A stretch of DNA of 13,089 nt from Candidatus Geothermarchaeota archaeon (GTDB lineage Archaea; Thermoproteota; Nitrososphaeria; Geothermarchaeales; JDFR-13). Below the pieces are notes generated by a model. It did no database searches, was not told the DNA's origin, and saw only the letters and a list, made by a program, of their open reading frames with translations. Made by a program: the position numbers and the translations under genes. This document shows positions 6,441-13,089 of this stretch, piece by piece; within the stretch, counting starts at the first letter, position 1, and every line of letters starts with the position of its first letter. Location of the stretch: positions 1 through 13,089 of the forward strand of contig WAMZ01000033.1 of assembly GCA_015522055.1 (NCBI GenBank), in the 5' to 3' direction.

Positions 6441-7646
6441 ATGTATCCGCTCGAGATGGAGGATATATATAGGGTTTTGGAGGAGACGATCCGAGATACC
6501 GGTGTGAGGAGGGCGTTGGAGGTCTCATCAGAGAGGATTGAGAAGAATCCAATGAAGGTACTCTCTAGATATCCCTATCTAGAGAGTTTTAGGGAGGAGG
6601 TTAGGAAGGCTAAGGAGGAGGTATTGAGAAACATAGATTACTATATCGATATGACTATGAAGAGTGTAGAGGAGATTATGGGGACGGCGCATCTTGCGAA
6701 AAGTAGGGATGAAGTATTTAAGTTGGTTGATCAATATGTTGGGGAGCCGCCTAAGCTGGTGATAAAGTCTAAATCAATGGTTACAGAGGAAATAAAGCTT
6801 AGGGAGTATCTAGAGAGAAAGGGGCATAGGGTTGTCGAGACAGATCTGGGGGAGCTCCTAATCCAGATAGCCGGGGAGAAGCCTATGCATACCATCGCAC
6901 CAGCTGTACATATGACTAAGGAAAGAGCTGTCAAGCTACTAAGGAGTGTAGGTGTAAAGGTGTCTGAATCATCGACCTTAGAGGAGATCGTGGCCCAGGT
7001 CAGACACTACCTCAGAAATATATTCATCGAGGCTGATGTAGGGATAAGCGGTGGGAACACGATAGCAGCAGATACGGGGGCTATATTCCTCATATCTAAT
7101 GAGGGGAATATTAGGAACACGACTAACCTACCCCCGATACATATAGCAATCATAAGTATTGAGAAGATTATGCCGAATATGGAGCTAGCCTATAAGCAGG
7201 CCCTGCTCCAGGCAGCCAATGCAGGGCTCTATCCACCAACATACTTATCAATCATAGCTGGCCCAAGTAGCACAGCCGATATCGAGCAGAAGAGGATATA
7301 CGGAGTCCACGGCCCAGGTAAGGTAATCGTGATACTATATGATGGGGGTAGGTCAAAATATTTGGATGACCCAGTTATATGGGAGCAGCTACTATGTATA
7401 AAGTGCGGGAGATGCCAGGGTGTATGCCCGGTATGGAGTATAACAGGTAACTATTGGGGCGGCCCAGTATATGGTGGGCCTATGGGCATGGGTTGGACCG
7501 CCATTACCGAGGATGAGAGACTCGCATCTAGGCTCTCACTCTTCTGCCTACTATGTGCAAGGTGTACGGAAGTCTGCCCAATGGATATCCAGCTTCACAA
7601 AATAATACATGAGCTCAAGGCTAGATTGATGGGGAGATGGGGATAG
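6441..7646 (+). CDS. LutB-like protein: LUD domain plus two [4Fe-4S] ferredoxin motifs
   Basis: The 401-residue protein begins with a helical lead and a LUD domain (about 60-300). LUD-family motifs visible are ADTGAIFLISNEGNIRNTTN, the following LPPIHIAIISIEKIMP and GPSSTADIE. A C-terminal ferredoxin module follows, with CIKCGRCQGVCP (Cys319, 322, 325, 329) and CLLCARCTEVCP (Cys369, 372, 375, 379) for two [4Fe-4S] clusters. This is the LutB/YkgF architecture, part of iron-sulphur lactate oxidation complexes, which work with a CCG protein (the preceding gene) and often a second LUD protein, LutC. Neither LutC nor a GlcD-type flavoprotein is present here. It ends three bases from the convergent YjbQ gene. 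Its position behind a B12 mutase operon suggests electron transfer in short-chain acyl or organic acid breakdown, which is inference only. Confidence 0.88.
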   Translation: MYPLEMEDIYRVLEETIRDTGVRRALEVSSERIEKNPMKVLSRYPYLESFREEVRKAKEEVLRNIDYYIDMTMKSVEEIMGTAHLAKSRDEVFKLVDQYVGEPPKLVIKSKSMVTEEIKLREYLERKGHRVVETDLGELLIQIAGEKPMHTIAPAVHMTKERAVKLLRSVGVKVSESSTLEEIVAQVRHYLRNIFIEADVGISGGNTIAADTGAIFLISNEGNIRNTTNLPPIHIAIISIEKIMPNMELAYKQALLQAANAGLYPPTYLSIIAGPSSTADIEQKRIYGVHGPGKVIVILYDGGRSKYLDDPVIWEQLLCIKCGRCQGVCPVWSITGNYWGGPVYGGPMGMGWTAITEDERLASRLSLFCLLCARCTEVCPMDIQLHKIIHELKARLMGRWG

Positions 7647-7649
7647 TCA

Positions 7650-8069
7650 TTACACACCCATACAGGTAATTATTATCTTACGAGACCTCGGCCTATTATC
7701 AAAATTTATTAGGATAATCTGCTGCCAAGTCCCGAGAACAGGCACACCATCCACTACCGGGATCGTTAAGCTCGGTTTTATAAATGAGGCCCTAATATGG
7801 CTATGGCCATTATAATCACGCCACTTCAGGTTATGCCTATACTCGATATCCCTTGGAAAGAGCCTCTCCACGGCATCTCTAAAGTCTTGAATCAATCCAT
7901 CCTCATACTCTATAGTGGTGACACCGGCCGTACTGCCTACTGAGAATATATTTACAAGCCCCTCCCTAATTCCCGACTTCCTAACTACATCCATAACAAT
8001 TTTGGTTATATCCGCCATACCACCCTCTCCATCGAGGTCTATAACGGCCTCCTCGTGGATAACCCTCAT
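7650..8069 (-). CDS. yjbQ: YjbQ/UPF0047 family protein
   Basis: This 139-residue protein has the full UPF0047 pattern: EGLVNIFSVGSTAGVTTIEYE (37-57), RHNLKWRDYNGHSHIRASF (78-96), LTIPVVDGVPVLGTWQQI (101-118) and FDNRPRSRK (123-131). The conserved His79, Asn87, His91 and LGTWQQ residues are present. Family members form trimers and some have weak thiamine phosphate synthase activity, hence the name 'secondary thiamine-phosphate synthase enzyme'. The true role is unsettled. I chose ATG 8069 because GGGGGTG (8082-8076) is a ribosome binding site for it; the GTG at 8078 lies inside that site. It follows the JAMM gene by 28 bases and is probably co-transcribed with it. Confidence 0.92.
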   Translation of the reverse strand: MRVIHEEAVIDLDGEGGMADITKIVMDVVRKSGIREGLVNIFSVGSTAGVTTIEYEDGLIQDFRDAVERLFPRDIEYRHNLKWRDYNGHSHIRASFIKPSLTIPVVDGVPVLGTWQQIILINFDNRPRSRKIIITCMGV

Positions 8070-8097
8070 GGAATACACCCCCTACATTACAATGAAA

Positions 8098-8502
8098 TTA
8101 ATGAATTACCACCTTTATCTCCTTATCACCTAGCCATCCCCTGTAATCTAGAGTCCTCGAATCCACTATAACCCATACAACTGGCCATAACTTCATATAC
8201 TTCCTATCAACGATACTGGGGTATGGCGGAGCTGGATGGGAATGGATAACACCGATAATATCTTCATCCCCAGATAATCCGGATATGACACTCGCCAGGA
8301 ACGAGTCGTCAAGCCTAAATTCATATGGACTATCGAGGATATTCCTACCTATCTTGATTTCATTACAATATGCCCCGTCGCCCTCTATATATCCAATTAA
8401 TAAGCCACCGACCTCAACATCCGATTCCCTAACCCTATTTAGGAACATATCGAATTGTAGCTTGGGGATATGTATAGAATTGAGATTCCTAAAGCTAGAC
8501 AT
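8098..8502 (-). CDS. JAMM/MPN+ metalloprotease (putative deubiquitinase-like)
   Basis: The 134-residue protein is a minimal JAB1/MPN domain. The zinc site can be read as Glu30 (in EVGGLL), His87 and His89 (HSHP) and Asp99, with Ser96 (PSIVD), matching E...HxH...SxxD. The stretch between His89 and Ser96 is six residues, while the usual motif has seven. The catalytic residues are otherwise complete, so it should be active. Archaeal JAMM enzymes remove ubiquitin-like SAMP proteins from targets; others act in sulphur-carrier or cysteine metabolism. No ubiquitin-like protein or E1 gene is in this window. A TATA box about 30 bases upstream implies a leaderless mRNA starting at ATG 8502, with the YjbQ gene as second cistron. 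Confidence 0.88.
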   Translation of the reverse strand: MSSFRNLNSIHIPKLQFDMFLNRVRESDVEVGGLLIGYIEGDGAYCNEIKIGRNILDSPYEFRLDDSFLASVISGLSGDEDIIGVIHSHPAPPYPSIVDRKYMKLWPVVWVIVDSRTLDYRGWLGDKEIKVVIH

Positions 8503-8530
8503 ACATTGAGTAAAATATGAATGGATGAAT

Positions 8531-8540
8531 TATAAATAAA
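8531..8540 (-). promoter_or_regulatory. TATA box for the JAMM-YjbQ operon
   Basis: The minus strand reads TTTATTTATA, about 30 bases before ATG 8502, so transcription should start within a few bases of the ATG. The T-rich strand here could also serve as a terminator for the upstream secreted-protein gene, which stops at 8558. Confidence 0.5.
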
Positions 8541-8557
8541 GAATGGATATGGGGTTG

Positions 8558-9931
8558 TTAGCTGCCGCTGAGCTCAGACCTCACGTCCTGTATCCATGCA
8601 AGCAGGTTATTTATCTTCTGAACCAGTACCTGGGGCGGTCTAGGCATTTTATTGAGTCTCTCAAGCATGATATTGAGTATATTTTCTGCTCTATCCAATA
8701 GGCTTAGAAGCGCCTCCTTAGATAGATGCCCATCATTGTACCTGTTATATGCCGCGTGGAGGGACGCCTCTATCAAGCCTACTCTAAAGATTAGGCCACC
8801 CATCCTTGCTGCAACCATCCTCCTGATGCCGTCTCTAAGCCTATCCATCATCTGAGGCAATATCTCCCTAAGCTTGATTATCTTGATCCTCGCCTCACTC
8901 ATGTACTGTCCAGCCTCATCTATAGCATCAAGGATTATATCTATCGCCGCCTGTATCGCAGCTATCGCAGAATCGGTATCACCCTCCTCTAGGTAACTAG
9001 CCGCCTCCCTCAACAGATCGGATGCATCGTATAATGCGTCCCTGATAATACCCATCGCGATGGAGGCATTCGACTGTTCGGGCGCTACACCCATATGCCT
9101 ATCAATTATATCCGCCAAACGGGTCAATGCATCAGCGATGCCATTTAATAGGTCCACAACCTCAGTTACATTTGCCGCACCCTCGTCGAGCATAATTATA
9201 GTTCTATTAAGAACATTTACCATCCTCTTCAAGTTAGTATGCATCCTTATACCCGCCTGTGCAATTATGTTCACTTTAACCCAGTCCCTGTGAAGCCCCC
9301 TATACAATGTCTTCGTGGCTAGACCGATCTTCATAGAGGCCTCTCCAACTAGGTGTGCCACATCAGATGTATTATATTCGCCCGACTCCAGAAGCGACTT
9401 TGCCTGGATAAGACTTTCATAAGCCTCATCCAAGAGTGTCCTAACCTCATCTGGGTATGGTATACCCCTTTCATCTAGCCAGTTCACAGTATTATTTAGG
9501 CGCTCAACCATCCCCAGCTTCACGTTTATAGCATTCATTAGCCTAATTATGTTAGCCTCGGGTATCACATCTGCAGGTAGGTTCCTTAATATATATCGAG
9601 CCACTGGAGCAAACACTAAGGTAGCCTTTATGCTGAGCCTTATCGCCTCATTTGGATCTGTATCGATGGCTGCCTCAGCCTGAGCCAATATCGATATAGC
9701 CTCATCCACCCTATTAGTTAGGTTAGCCGGTATCACCAAGCCATTCTCCTCAGCAAGGTTTAGTAGGCCATATATTTTACCCTTAGCTATATTGACGACC
9801 CTCTCTGCAACGAGCTTCCTCATCTCATCCCGGTCGCCAGCATATACCTGGGCCGATGCGAAGTAGGGTGCCAGTAATCCGATCAATATGATTCCCAGCA
9901 AGCCTGTGACAACATATTTATCCACCGCCAT
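8558..9931 (-). CDS. Unrecognised secreted all-helical protein, sequon-rich
   Basis: I do not recognise the family. From ATG 9931 the 457-residue protein starts with a short N-region, a hydrophobic segment (about 6-21) and ASA at 25-27, a plausible signal peptidase site; uncleaved, it would be a membrane anchor. The remainder appears entirely alpha-helical, with leucine/isoleucine/alanine heptad-like patterns and short breaks, and without cysteines or further membrane segments. Six N-glycosylation sequons are present (NLT, NNT, NTS, NRT, NVT, NAS), consistent with an extracellular glycoprotein. Helices of similar style (for example 'EGDTDSAIAAIQAAIDIILDA'-like and 'SGEYNTSDVAHLVGEA'-like segments) suggest a repeated helical-hairpin build. 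The start is favoured by GGTGAT 5 bases before ATG 9931; ATG 9937 and TTG 9943 are alternatives. It could be a surface or envelope component. Confidence 0.75.
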   Translation of the reverse strand: MAVDKYVVTGLLGIILIGLLAPYFASAQVYAGDRDEMRKLVAERVVNIAKGKIYGLLNLAEENGLVIPANLTNRVDEAISILAQAEAAIDTDPNEAIRLSIKATLVFAPVARYILRNLPADVIPEANIIRLMNAINVKLGMVERLNNTVNWLDERGIPYPDEVRTLLDEAYESLIQAKSLLESGEYNTSDVAHLVGEASMKIGLATKTLYRGLHRDWVKVNIIAQAGIRMHTNLKRMVNVLNRTIIMLDEGAANVTEVVDLLNGIADALTRLADIIDRHMGVAPEQSNASIAMGIIRDALYDASDLLREAASYLEEGDTDSAIAAIQAAIDIILDAIDEAGQYMSEARIKIIKLREILPQMMDRLRDGIRRMVAARMGGLIFRVGLIEASLHAAYNRYNDGHLSKEALLSLLDRAENILNIMLERLNKMPRPPQVLVQKINNLLAWIQDVRSELSGS

Positions 9932-9981
9932 CCCCATCACCAATCAAGCATATATGCCATATACTATTTTAGGGACACCCC

Positions 9982-10004
9982 GGGAAAGGGGCGGGAAGGA
10001 CGGG
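9982..10004 (+). other. G-rich element with G-quadruplex pattern and 9-bp direct repeat
   Basis: Four runs of at least three G (9982-9984, 9988-9991, 9993-9995, 10002-10004) with short loops fit the canonical G-quadruplex pattern. CGGGAAGGA is repeated exactly in tandem (9992-10000 and 10001-10009). CCCC (9978-9981) and GGGG (9988-9991) could form a hairpin instead. It lies between the secreted-protein gene and the divergent phosphopantothenate synthetase promoter, in otherwise AT-rich intergenic DNA. Function is unknown. Confidence 0.5.
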
Positions 10005-10018
10005 AAGGATGCCAGCGA

Positions 10019-10028
10019 TATATAAATA
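10019..10028 (+). promoter_or_regulatory. TATA box for phosphopantothenate synthetase
   Basis: TATATAAATA predicts a transcript starting near 10048 with a leader of about 35 bases that carries GGGGGGAT (10071-10078) as ribosome binding site. The same TATA sequence precedes the mutase operon. Confidence 0.55.
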
Positions 10029-10085
10029 ATTGGTTAAATAGTTTATCCAGTGAATGAATTAATTTGAGTCGGGGGGATTACATTG

Positions 10086-10847
10086 GTGATTAAGATACCG
10101 GAGACCCACCCTAGATACAAATCACTACTTTATAGGGAGAAGATAGTAGAGGGGTATCATGAGGGATATGTTGTCCTCCAGGGACTGATAGCCCATGGAC
10201 GTGGTGAGTGCTTCGACTATATCTTGGGGGAGGAGACTATTGAGGAGGCATATGAAGCGGAGAAGGCCGCGGTCGCTAAGCTACTCCTATCGAGGCATCC
10301 AGTTATATCTGTGAATGGAAATGTTGCAGCCTTGGTTCCGGGTGAGGTGGTTAGGCTAGCTGAATTAACTGGCGCCAAGATAGAGGTTAATCTATTCTAT
10401 AGGACGCGTGAGAGGGAGGAGAAGATAGCAGATATACTTAGGAGACACGGGGCTAGGGAGGTGTTGGGCGTCGGGGAGGACGCGGATAGAACTATAGAGG
10501 AGCTTGGGAGTGAGAGGAGGAGGGTTAGTAGCAGAGGGATATACATTGCAGACACCGTATTAATACCTTTGGAGGATGGTGATAGGGCGGAGGCCCTAAA
10601 AAGATTAGGCAAATTTATAATTGCTATAGACTTGAACCCCTTATCAAGGACGGCACAGGTCGCGGACATAACCATCGTAGATAATATCGTCAGAGCCCTA
10701 CCCAACATGATTAAGCTAGCAGAGGAATACATAAATCTCGATAGGACAAGTCTAGAGAATATAGTATCAAGCTATGATAATAAGGCGATTCTATCGAGAG
10801 TACTGAGGTATATCAGGGATAGACTCGGTGAATTGGCCGGGGAATAG
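10086..10847 (+). CDS. 4-phosphopantoate--beta-alanine ligase (phosphopantothenate synthetase)
   Basis: This archaeal-specific enzyme (DUF137 family, about 254 aa, normal length) joins 4-phosphopantoate and beta-alanine with ATP to give 4'-phosphopantothenate. With pantoate kinase it replaces the bacterial PanC/PanK pair. Family motifs are IPETHPRYKSLLYREKIVEG at the N-terminus, GLIAHGRGECFDYILGE, SVNGNVAALVPGE, EVNLFYRTREREEKI, a GVGEDADRTIEELGSERRRV-like block and AIDLNPLSRTAQVADIT with the following VDNIVRALP. The start is not ATG: TTG at 10083 and GTG at 10086 are in frame. I prefer GTG because the G-rich ribosome binding site is 7 bases from it. CoaBC follows 69 bases downstream on the same strand, and pantoate kinase lies beyond it, so the CoA steps are clustered. 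Confidence 0.94.
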   Translation: MIKIPETHPRYKSLLYREKIVEGYHEGYVVLQGLIAHGRGECFDYILGEETIEEAYEAEKAAVAKLLLSRHPVISVNGNVAALVPGEVVRLAELTGAKIEVNLFYRTREREEKIADILRRHGAREVLGVGEDADRTIEELGSERRRVSSRGIYIADTVLIPLEDGDRAEALKRLGKFIIAIDLNPLSRTAQVADITIVDNIVRALPNMIKLAEEYINLDRTSLENIVSSYDNKAILSRVLRYIRDRLGELAGE

Positions 10848-10878
10848 GGGTTACCAGCCACCATATATAAGCAAATTA

Positions 10879-10890
10879 TTTAAATAAATT
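10879..10890 (+). promoter_or_regulatory. Possible TATA box for coaBC
   Basis: TTTAAATAAATT lies about 33 bases before ATG 10917, predicting a start near 10909 and an almost leaderless message. No ribosome binding site is seen before this ATG. A second TATA-like site, TATATAA, is at 10864-10870. Confidence 0.4.
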
Positions 10891-10916
10891 AATTTTGTGC
10901 CTATGGATAATTCCCT

Positions 10917-12185
10917 ATGGGTTTGATGTATATGCATCCATCAAAAGATATTATCGGTACATATGGAGACTACTTAAAAGATACTAGGATTGCATTATGT
11001 ATAACTGGTAGTGTAGCTGCATATAAGGCTGTCGACCTAGCTAGGAGATTAATGAGGTATGGAGCCGATGTAGTGCCGTTCATGACCGAGGCCGCGACAA
11101 GAATAATATCGCCAGATTTGATGCACTGGGCTACTGGGAACAAGCCAGTAACAGAGTTGACCGGTAATATAGAGCATGTAATGTTTGGTGGGCAATATCC
11201 TGGGAGGGCTGACCTCATACTTATATATCCAGCCACGGCAAATACCATAGCCAAATTAGCTTCAGGTATAGCTGATACCCCCGTAGCCGCATTAGCCATA
11301 ACAGCCTTAGGTAGCAATATACCTATAATCGTTGTTCCAGCGATGCACCTCCCTCTATATGTTAGCCAGGCGACACAGGACAATATTAATAGGCTTAGGA
11401 AACTCGGTATAGATGTTGTTGAGCCATTGATCGAGGAGGGGAAGGCGAAGATCCCAGACATAGACTTGATTACGGACCATGTCATAACCACCTTGAATAG
11501 GGGTAGAGGAATGTATTCAGGGAAGAATGCCCTCGTCTTGGGTGGACCAACTATAGAGTATATAGATCCGGTTAGGATAATAACCAACCTAAGCTCGGGG
11601 AGAATGGCCCTTGAGATAGCCAAGGCATTTAGGTGGATGGGTGGAGATGTAAAGCTTATCCACGGCCCCGGAACAGTAGACATACCCAGCTATATCCCCC
11701 AGACCCAGGTATATACAACCAGGGAGATGTTCGATGCAACCAAAGATGAATTGGGGGAGAGGCATTATAACTATGTATTCATCGCGGCTGCACCAGCTGA
11801 CTATAGGCCTGCTGAGCCGGTTGGTGAGAAGCTATCGACGTCCCGAGTTAAGAGATTTAATATTGAGTTGGTTGAGACAGAGAAGATATCTGACATGGTT
11901 AAGGAAGTATCACCAGAGAGCTTTTTAGTCATATTTAAGGCTGAGTACAATGTATCTAGGGATGAGCTTATAGAGCGGGCTTATAGAAAACTCATGGAGT
12001 CGAATGCCGACCTAGTCGTGGCCAATGATGTATCCAAGCCTGAAGCCGGGTTCAGGAGTAGATACAACGAAGTATTAATCATAGATAGGGAAAGGAATGT
12101 CACAGATATCCCACTGACCAGCAAGGACGTTATAGCTAGGAGGTTACTTGATATTGTCGCGGAGAAAACCTTGGCTAGTAAATGA
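10917..12185 (+). CDS. coaBC: Bifunctional phosphopantothenoylcysteine decarboxylase / phosphopantothenate--cysteine ligase
   Basis: The fused enzyme (422 aa) converts 4'-phosphopantothenate and cysteine to 4'-phosphopantetheine. The N-terminal FMN-dependent CoaC domain (about 20-192) has GSVAAYK (31-37), the catalytic His in IEHV (His87), PATANT (105-110) and PAMH (141-144) where bacterial enzymes have PAMN. The bacterial clamp segment with its active Cys is EEGKAKIP here, with no Cys. The C-terminal CoaB domain (about 202-418) has GGPTIEYIDPVR (209-220), TNLSSGRMA, AAAPADYRP (290-298), FKAEYN (340-345) and ANDV (369-372). ATG 10917 is used; ATGs at 10926 and 10932 also precede the domain, so the first residues are uncertain. 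Its 3' end overlaps that of pantoate kinase by 11 bases on the opposite strand. Confidence 0.95.
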   Translation: MGLMYMHPSKDIIGTYGDYLKDTRIALCITGSVAAYKAVDLARRLMRYGADVVPFMTEAATRIISPDLMHWATGNKPVTELTGNIEHVMFGGQYPGRADLILIYPATANTIAKLASGIADTPVAALAITALGSNIPIIVVPAMHLPLYVSQATQDNINRLRKLGIDVVEPLIEEGKAKIPDIDLITDHVITTLNRGRGMYSGKNALVLGGPTIEYIDPVRIITNLSSGRMALEIAKAFRWMGGDVKLIHGPGTVDIPSYIPQTQVYTTREMFDATKDELGERHYNYVFIAAAPADYRPAEPVGEKLSTSRVKRFNIELVETEKISDMVKEVSPESFLVIFKAEYNVSRDELIERAYRKLMESNADLVVANDVSKPEAGFRSRYNEVLIIDRERNVTDIPLTSKDVIARRLLDIVAEKTLASK

Positions 12186-13089
12186 TTTTAGCCCCATCAT
12201 TATCGATATGTGAAACTATAACCCTGGGCTTTATCCCAAACTCATCCCTGACCAGCTTAACAACCTCCCTAACCTCACCAATATCAACTATGGTGAAGAC
12301 GGTCTTCCCCACCATAGCCATAGCGGGCTCAAACCCATTCCTAATAAAAACTTCACATACATCGGATATCAAATCATCCATCAAGCCAGTCTCATATGCA
12401 AACCTCCGGGATAGGAGAAGGAAACTCCCGATATTAGGCTCCCTCATAAAATCCGTTACATATTTATTGCCCCTATCCATTATCCTACGCTTAATAATCT
12501 TATTGGACAAGATGGTCTTTGTAAGTATCTCACCGAAATTCACAGCTACAACATATTTATCCCTCGAAACACTATATTTCCTAACCCTACCAACACCCGG
12601 GGCGCCTGGCTCAACCCTAACCTCAAGGCCTCCATAATACTCGGCGATGACCGTTCCCAAACCAGTCTTGTTCACCACCTCAGCGACATGGGCAATCTGG
12701 GCAGCCTCAATCCTCGTATAAGTCTCACCAAAAAGCCTATTCAACGCATATGAGAGGCTTAGGGCTCCCCCACCACTACTCCCAAAACCAGATCCTATGG
12801 GAACCTGAATCATATGCGAGATCTTTATGAAAAACTTATCCCTAACCCTCTTCAAGTAATGCCTAACGACATATGATGATGTAGGAGCGGGGTCCGGGGA
12901 GCCATTTATATAGATATAAACTCTATTTCGAGTACTTGGCTTCGCCTCCACATCAGTATATATACCCTTCTCTAGGCATATCCCAGCGCCTGTAGAGCCC
13001 GTCCTAATCGGGTCATCAGACTCAAAGATACTAAAGAAACCAGTTATATGTGATGGAGAATAGGCCTGGACCTTCATAACCATAATCAT
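12175..13089 (-). CDS. Pantoate kinase (GHMP family), at the window edge
   Basis: The archaeal pantoate kinase phosphorylates pantoate with ATP, the step before phosphopantothenate synthetase. The GHMP ATP loop is PIGSGFGSSGGGAL (93-106, counted from the preferred start). SPSHITGFF at the N-terminus, AHVAEVVNKTGLG (129-141), GGLEVRVEPGAPG (149-161) and GEILTKTIL (181-189) fit the pantoate kinase subgroup. One residue is unexpected: the family usually reads GLGDV, and here it is GLGTV (Thr142, codon ACG), at a position where I recall the catalytic Asp in the characterised Thermococcus enzyme. ATG codons occur at 13089 and 13077; similarity begins at 13077, which I prefer. The gene reaches the last base of the window, so an upstream extension cannot be excluded and no promoter is visible. 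It converges on and overlaps coaBC. Confidence 0.9.
   Translation of the reverse strand: MIMVMKVQAYSPSHITGFFSIFESDDPIRTGSTGAGICLEKGIYTDVEAKPSTRNRVYIYINGSPDPAPTSSYVVRHYLKRVRDKFFIKISHMIQVPIGSGFGSSGGGALSLSYALNRLFGETYTRIEAAQIAHVAEVVNKTGLGTVIAEYYGGLEVRVEPGAPGVGRVRKYSVSRDKYVVAVNFGEILTKTILSNKIIKRRIMDRGNKYVTDFMREPNIGSFLLLSRRFAYETGLMDDLISDVCEVFIRNGFEPAMAMVGKTVFTIVDIGEVREVVKLVRDEFGIKPRVIVSHIDNDGAKIIY

Noticed and set aside
9948..9957. Perfect 10-base palindrome GCATATATGC near the secreted-protein start
   Set aside because: It is short, AT-rich and single. It could be a TATA element, but the spacing to the preferred start is too small to support one.
10970..11683. 237-codon open frame on the minus strand inside coaBC
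   Set aside because: It lies wholly opposite a well-supported gene, its product resembles no protein, and it has no promoter or ribosome binding site. Long antisense frames are expected from the codon use here.
10917..12185. Loss of PAMN and of the clamp cysteine in CoaC as a sign of an inactive decarboxylase
   Set aside because: I recall similar PAMH and EEGKAKI-type segments in archaeal CoaBC proteins, and all other motifs of both domains are intact, so this is more likely a lineage trait.
12182..12637. 151-codon plus-strand frame after coaBC
   Set aside because: It is opposite pantoate kinase, whose family motifs are clear, and the product is Ser/Thr/Leu-rich without any recognisable domain.

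Overview
The window looks archaeal, most likely from a thermophilic member of the Thermoproteota (crenarchaeal lineage). The evidence is: an archaeal-only route to coenzyme A (pantoate kinase plus phosphopantothenate synthetase, with a fused CoaBC); TATA-type promoter boxes about 25 bases ahead of several starts, some apparently leaderless; GGTGA/GAGGTGA ribosome binding sites; heavy use of AGG/AGA and ATA codons; and a candidate box C/D guide RNA. The genus cannot be told from the sequence. I see no mobile element, CRISPR array, tRNA or rRNA.

Left part (1-2237, all on the minus strand): an acylphosphatase-like domain with a coiled-coil tail; a gene-free AT-rich stretch ending in a candidate box C/D sRNA with its own TATA box; then a two-gene unit of a signal-less BtuF-like binding protein followed by a TusA-like protein whose catalytic Cys is Ser.

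Centre left (2383-7646, plus strand): a split adenosylcobalamin-dependent acyl-CoA mutase (large subunit, B12-binding small subunit) with its MeaB-type G-protein chaperone, tightly packed. A LutA-like CCG protein and a LutB-like LUD/2x[4Fe-4S] protein follow. The mutase carries Phe92 and Gln210 where methylmalonyl-CoA mutase has Tyr and Arg. This is the signature of isobutyryl-CoA mutase, so the default name 'methylmalonyl-CoA mutase' may be wrong. The divergent B12-binding-type protein may belong to the same physiology.

Centre right (7650-9931, minus strand): a JAMM metalloprotease and a YjbQ/UPF0047 protein form a small leaderless operon. Upstream of them is a gene for an unrecognised secreted, all-helical, sequon-rich protein. 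A G-rich element sits between its start and the next, divergent promoter.

Right part (10086-13089): a coenzyme A cluster of phosphopantothenate synthetase (plus), bifunctional CoaBC (plus) and pantoate kinase (minus, reaching the window edge). CoaBC and pantoate kinase converge and overlap by 11 bases at their 3' ends. Together the genes join CoA synthesis, B12-dependent acyl-CoA rearrangement and iron-sulphur electron transfer, though a functional link between these blocks is inference.
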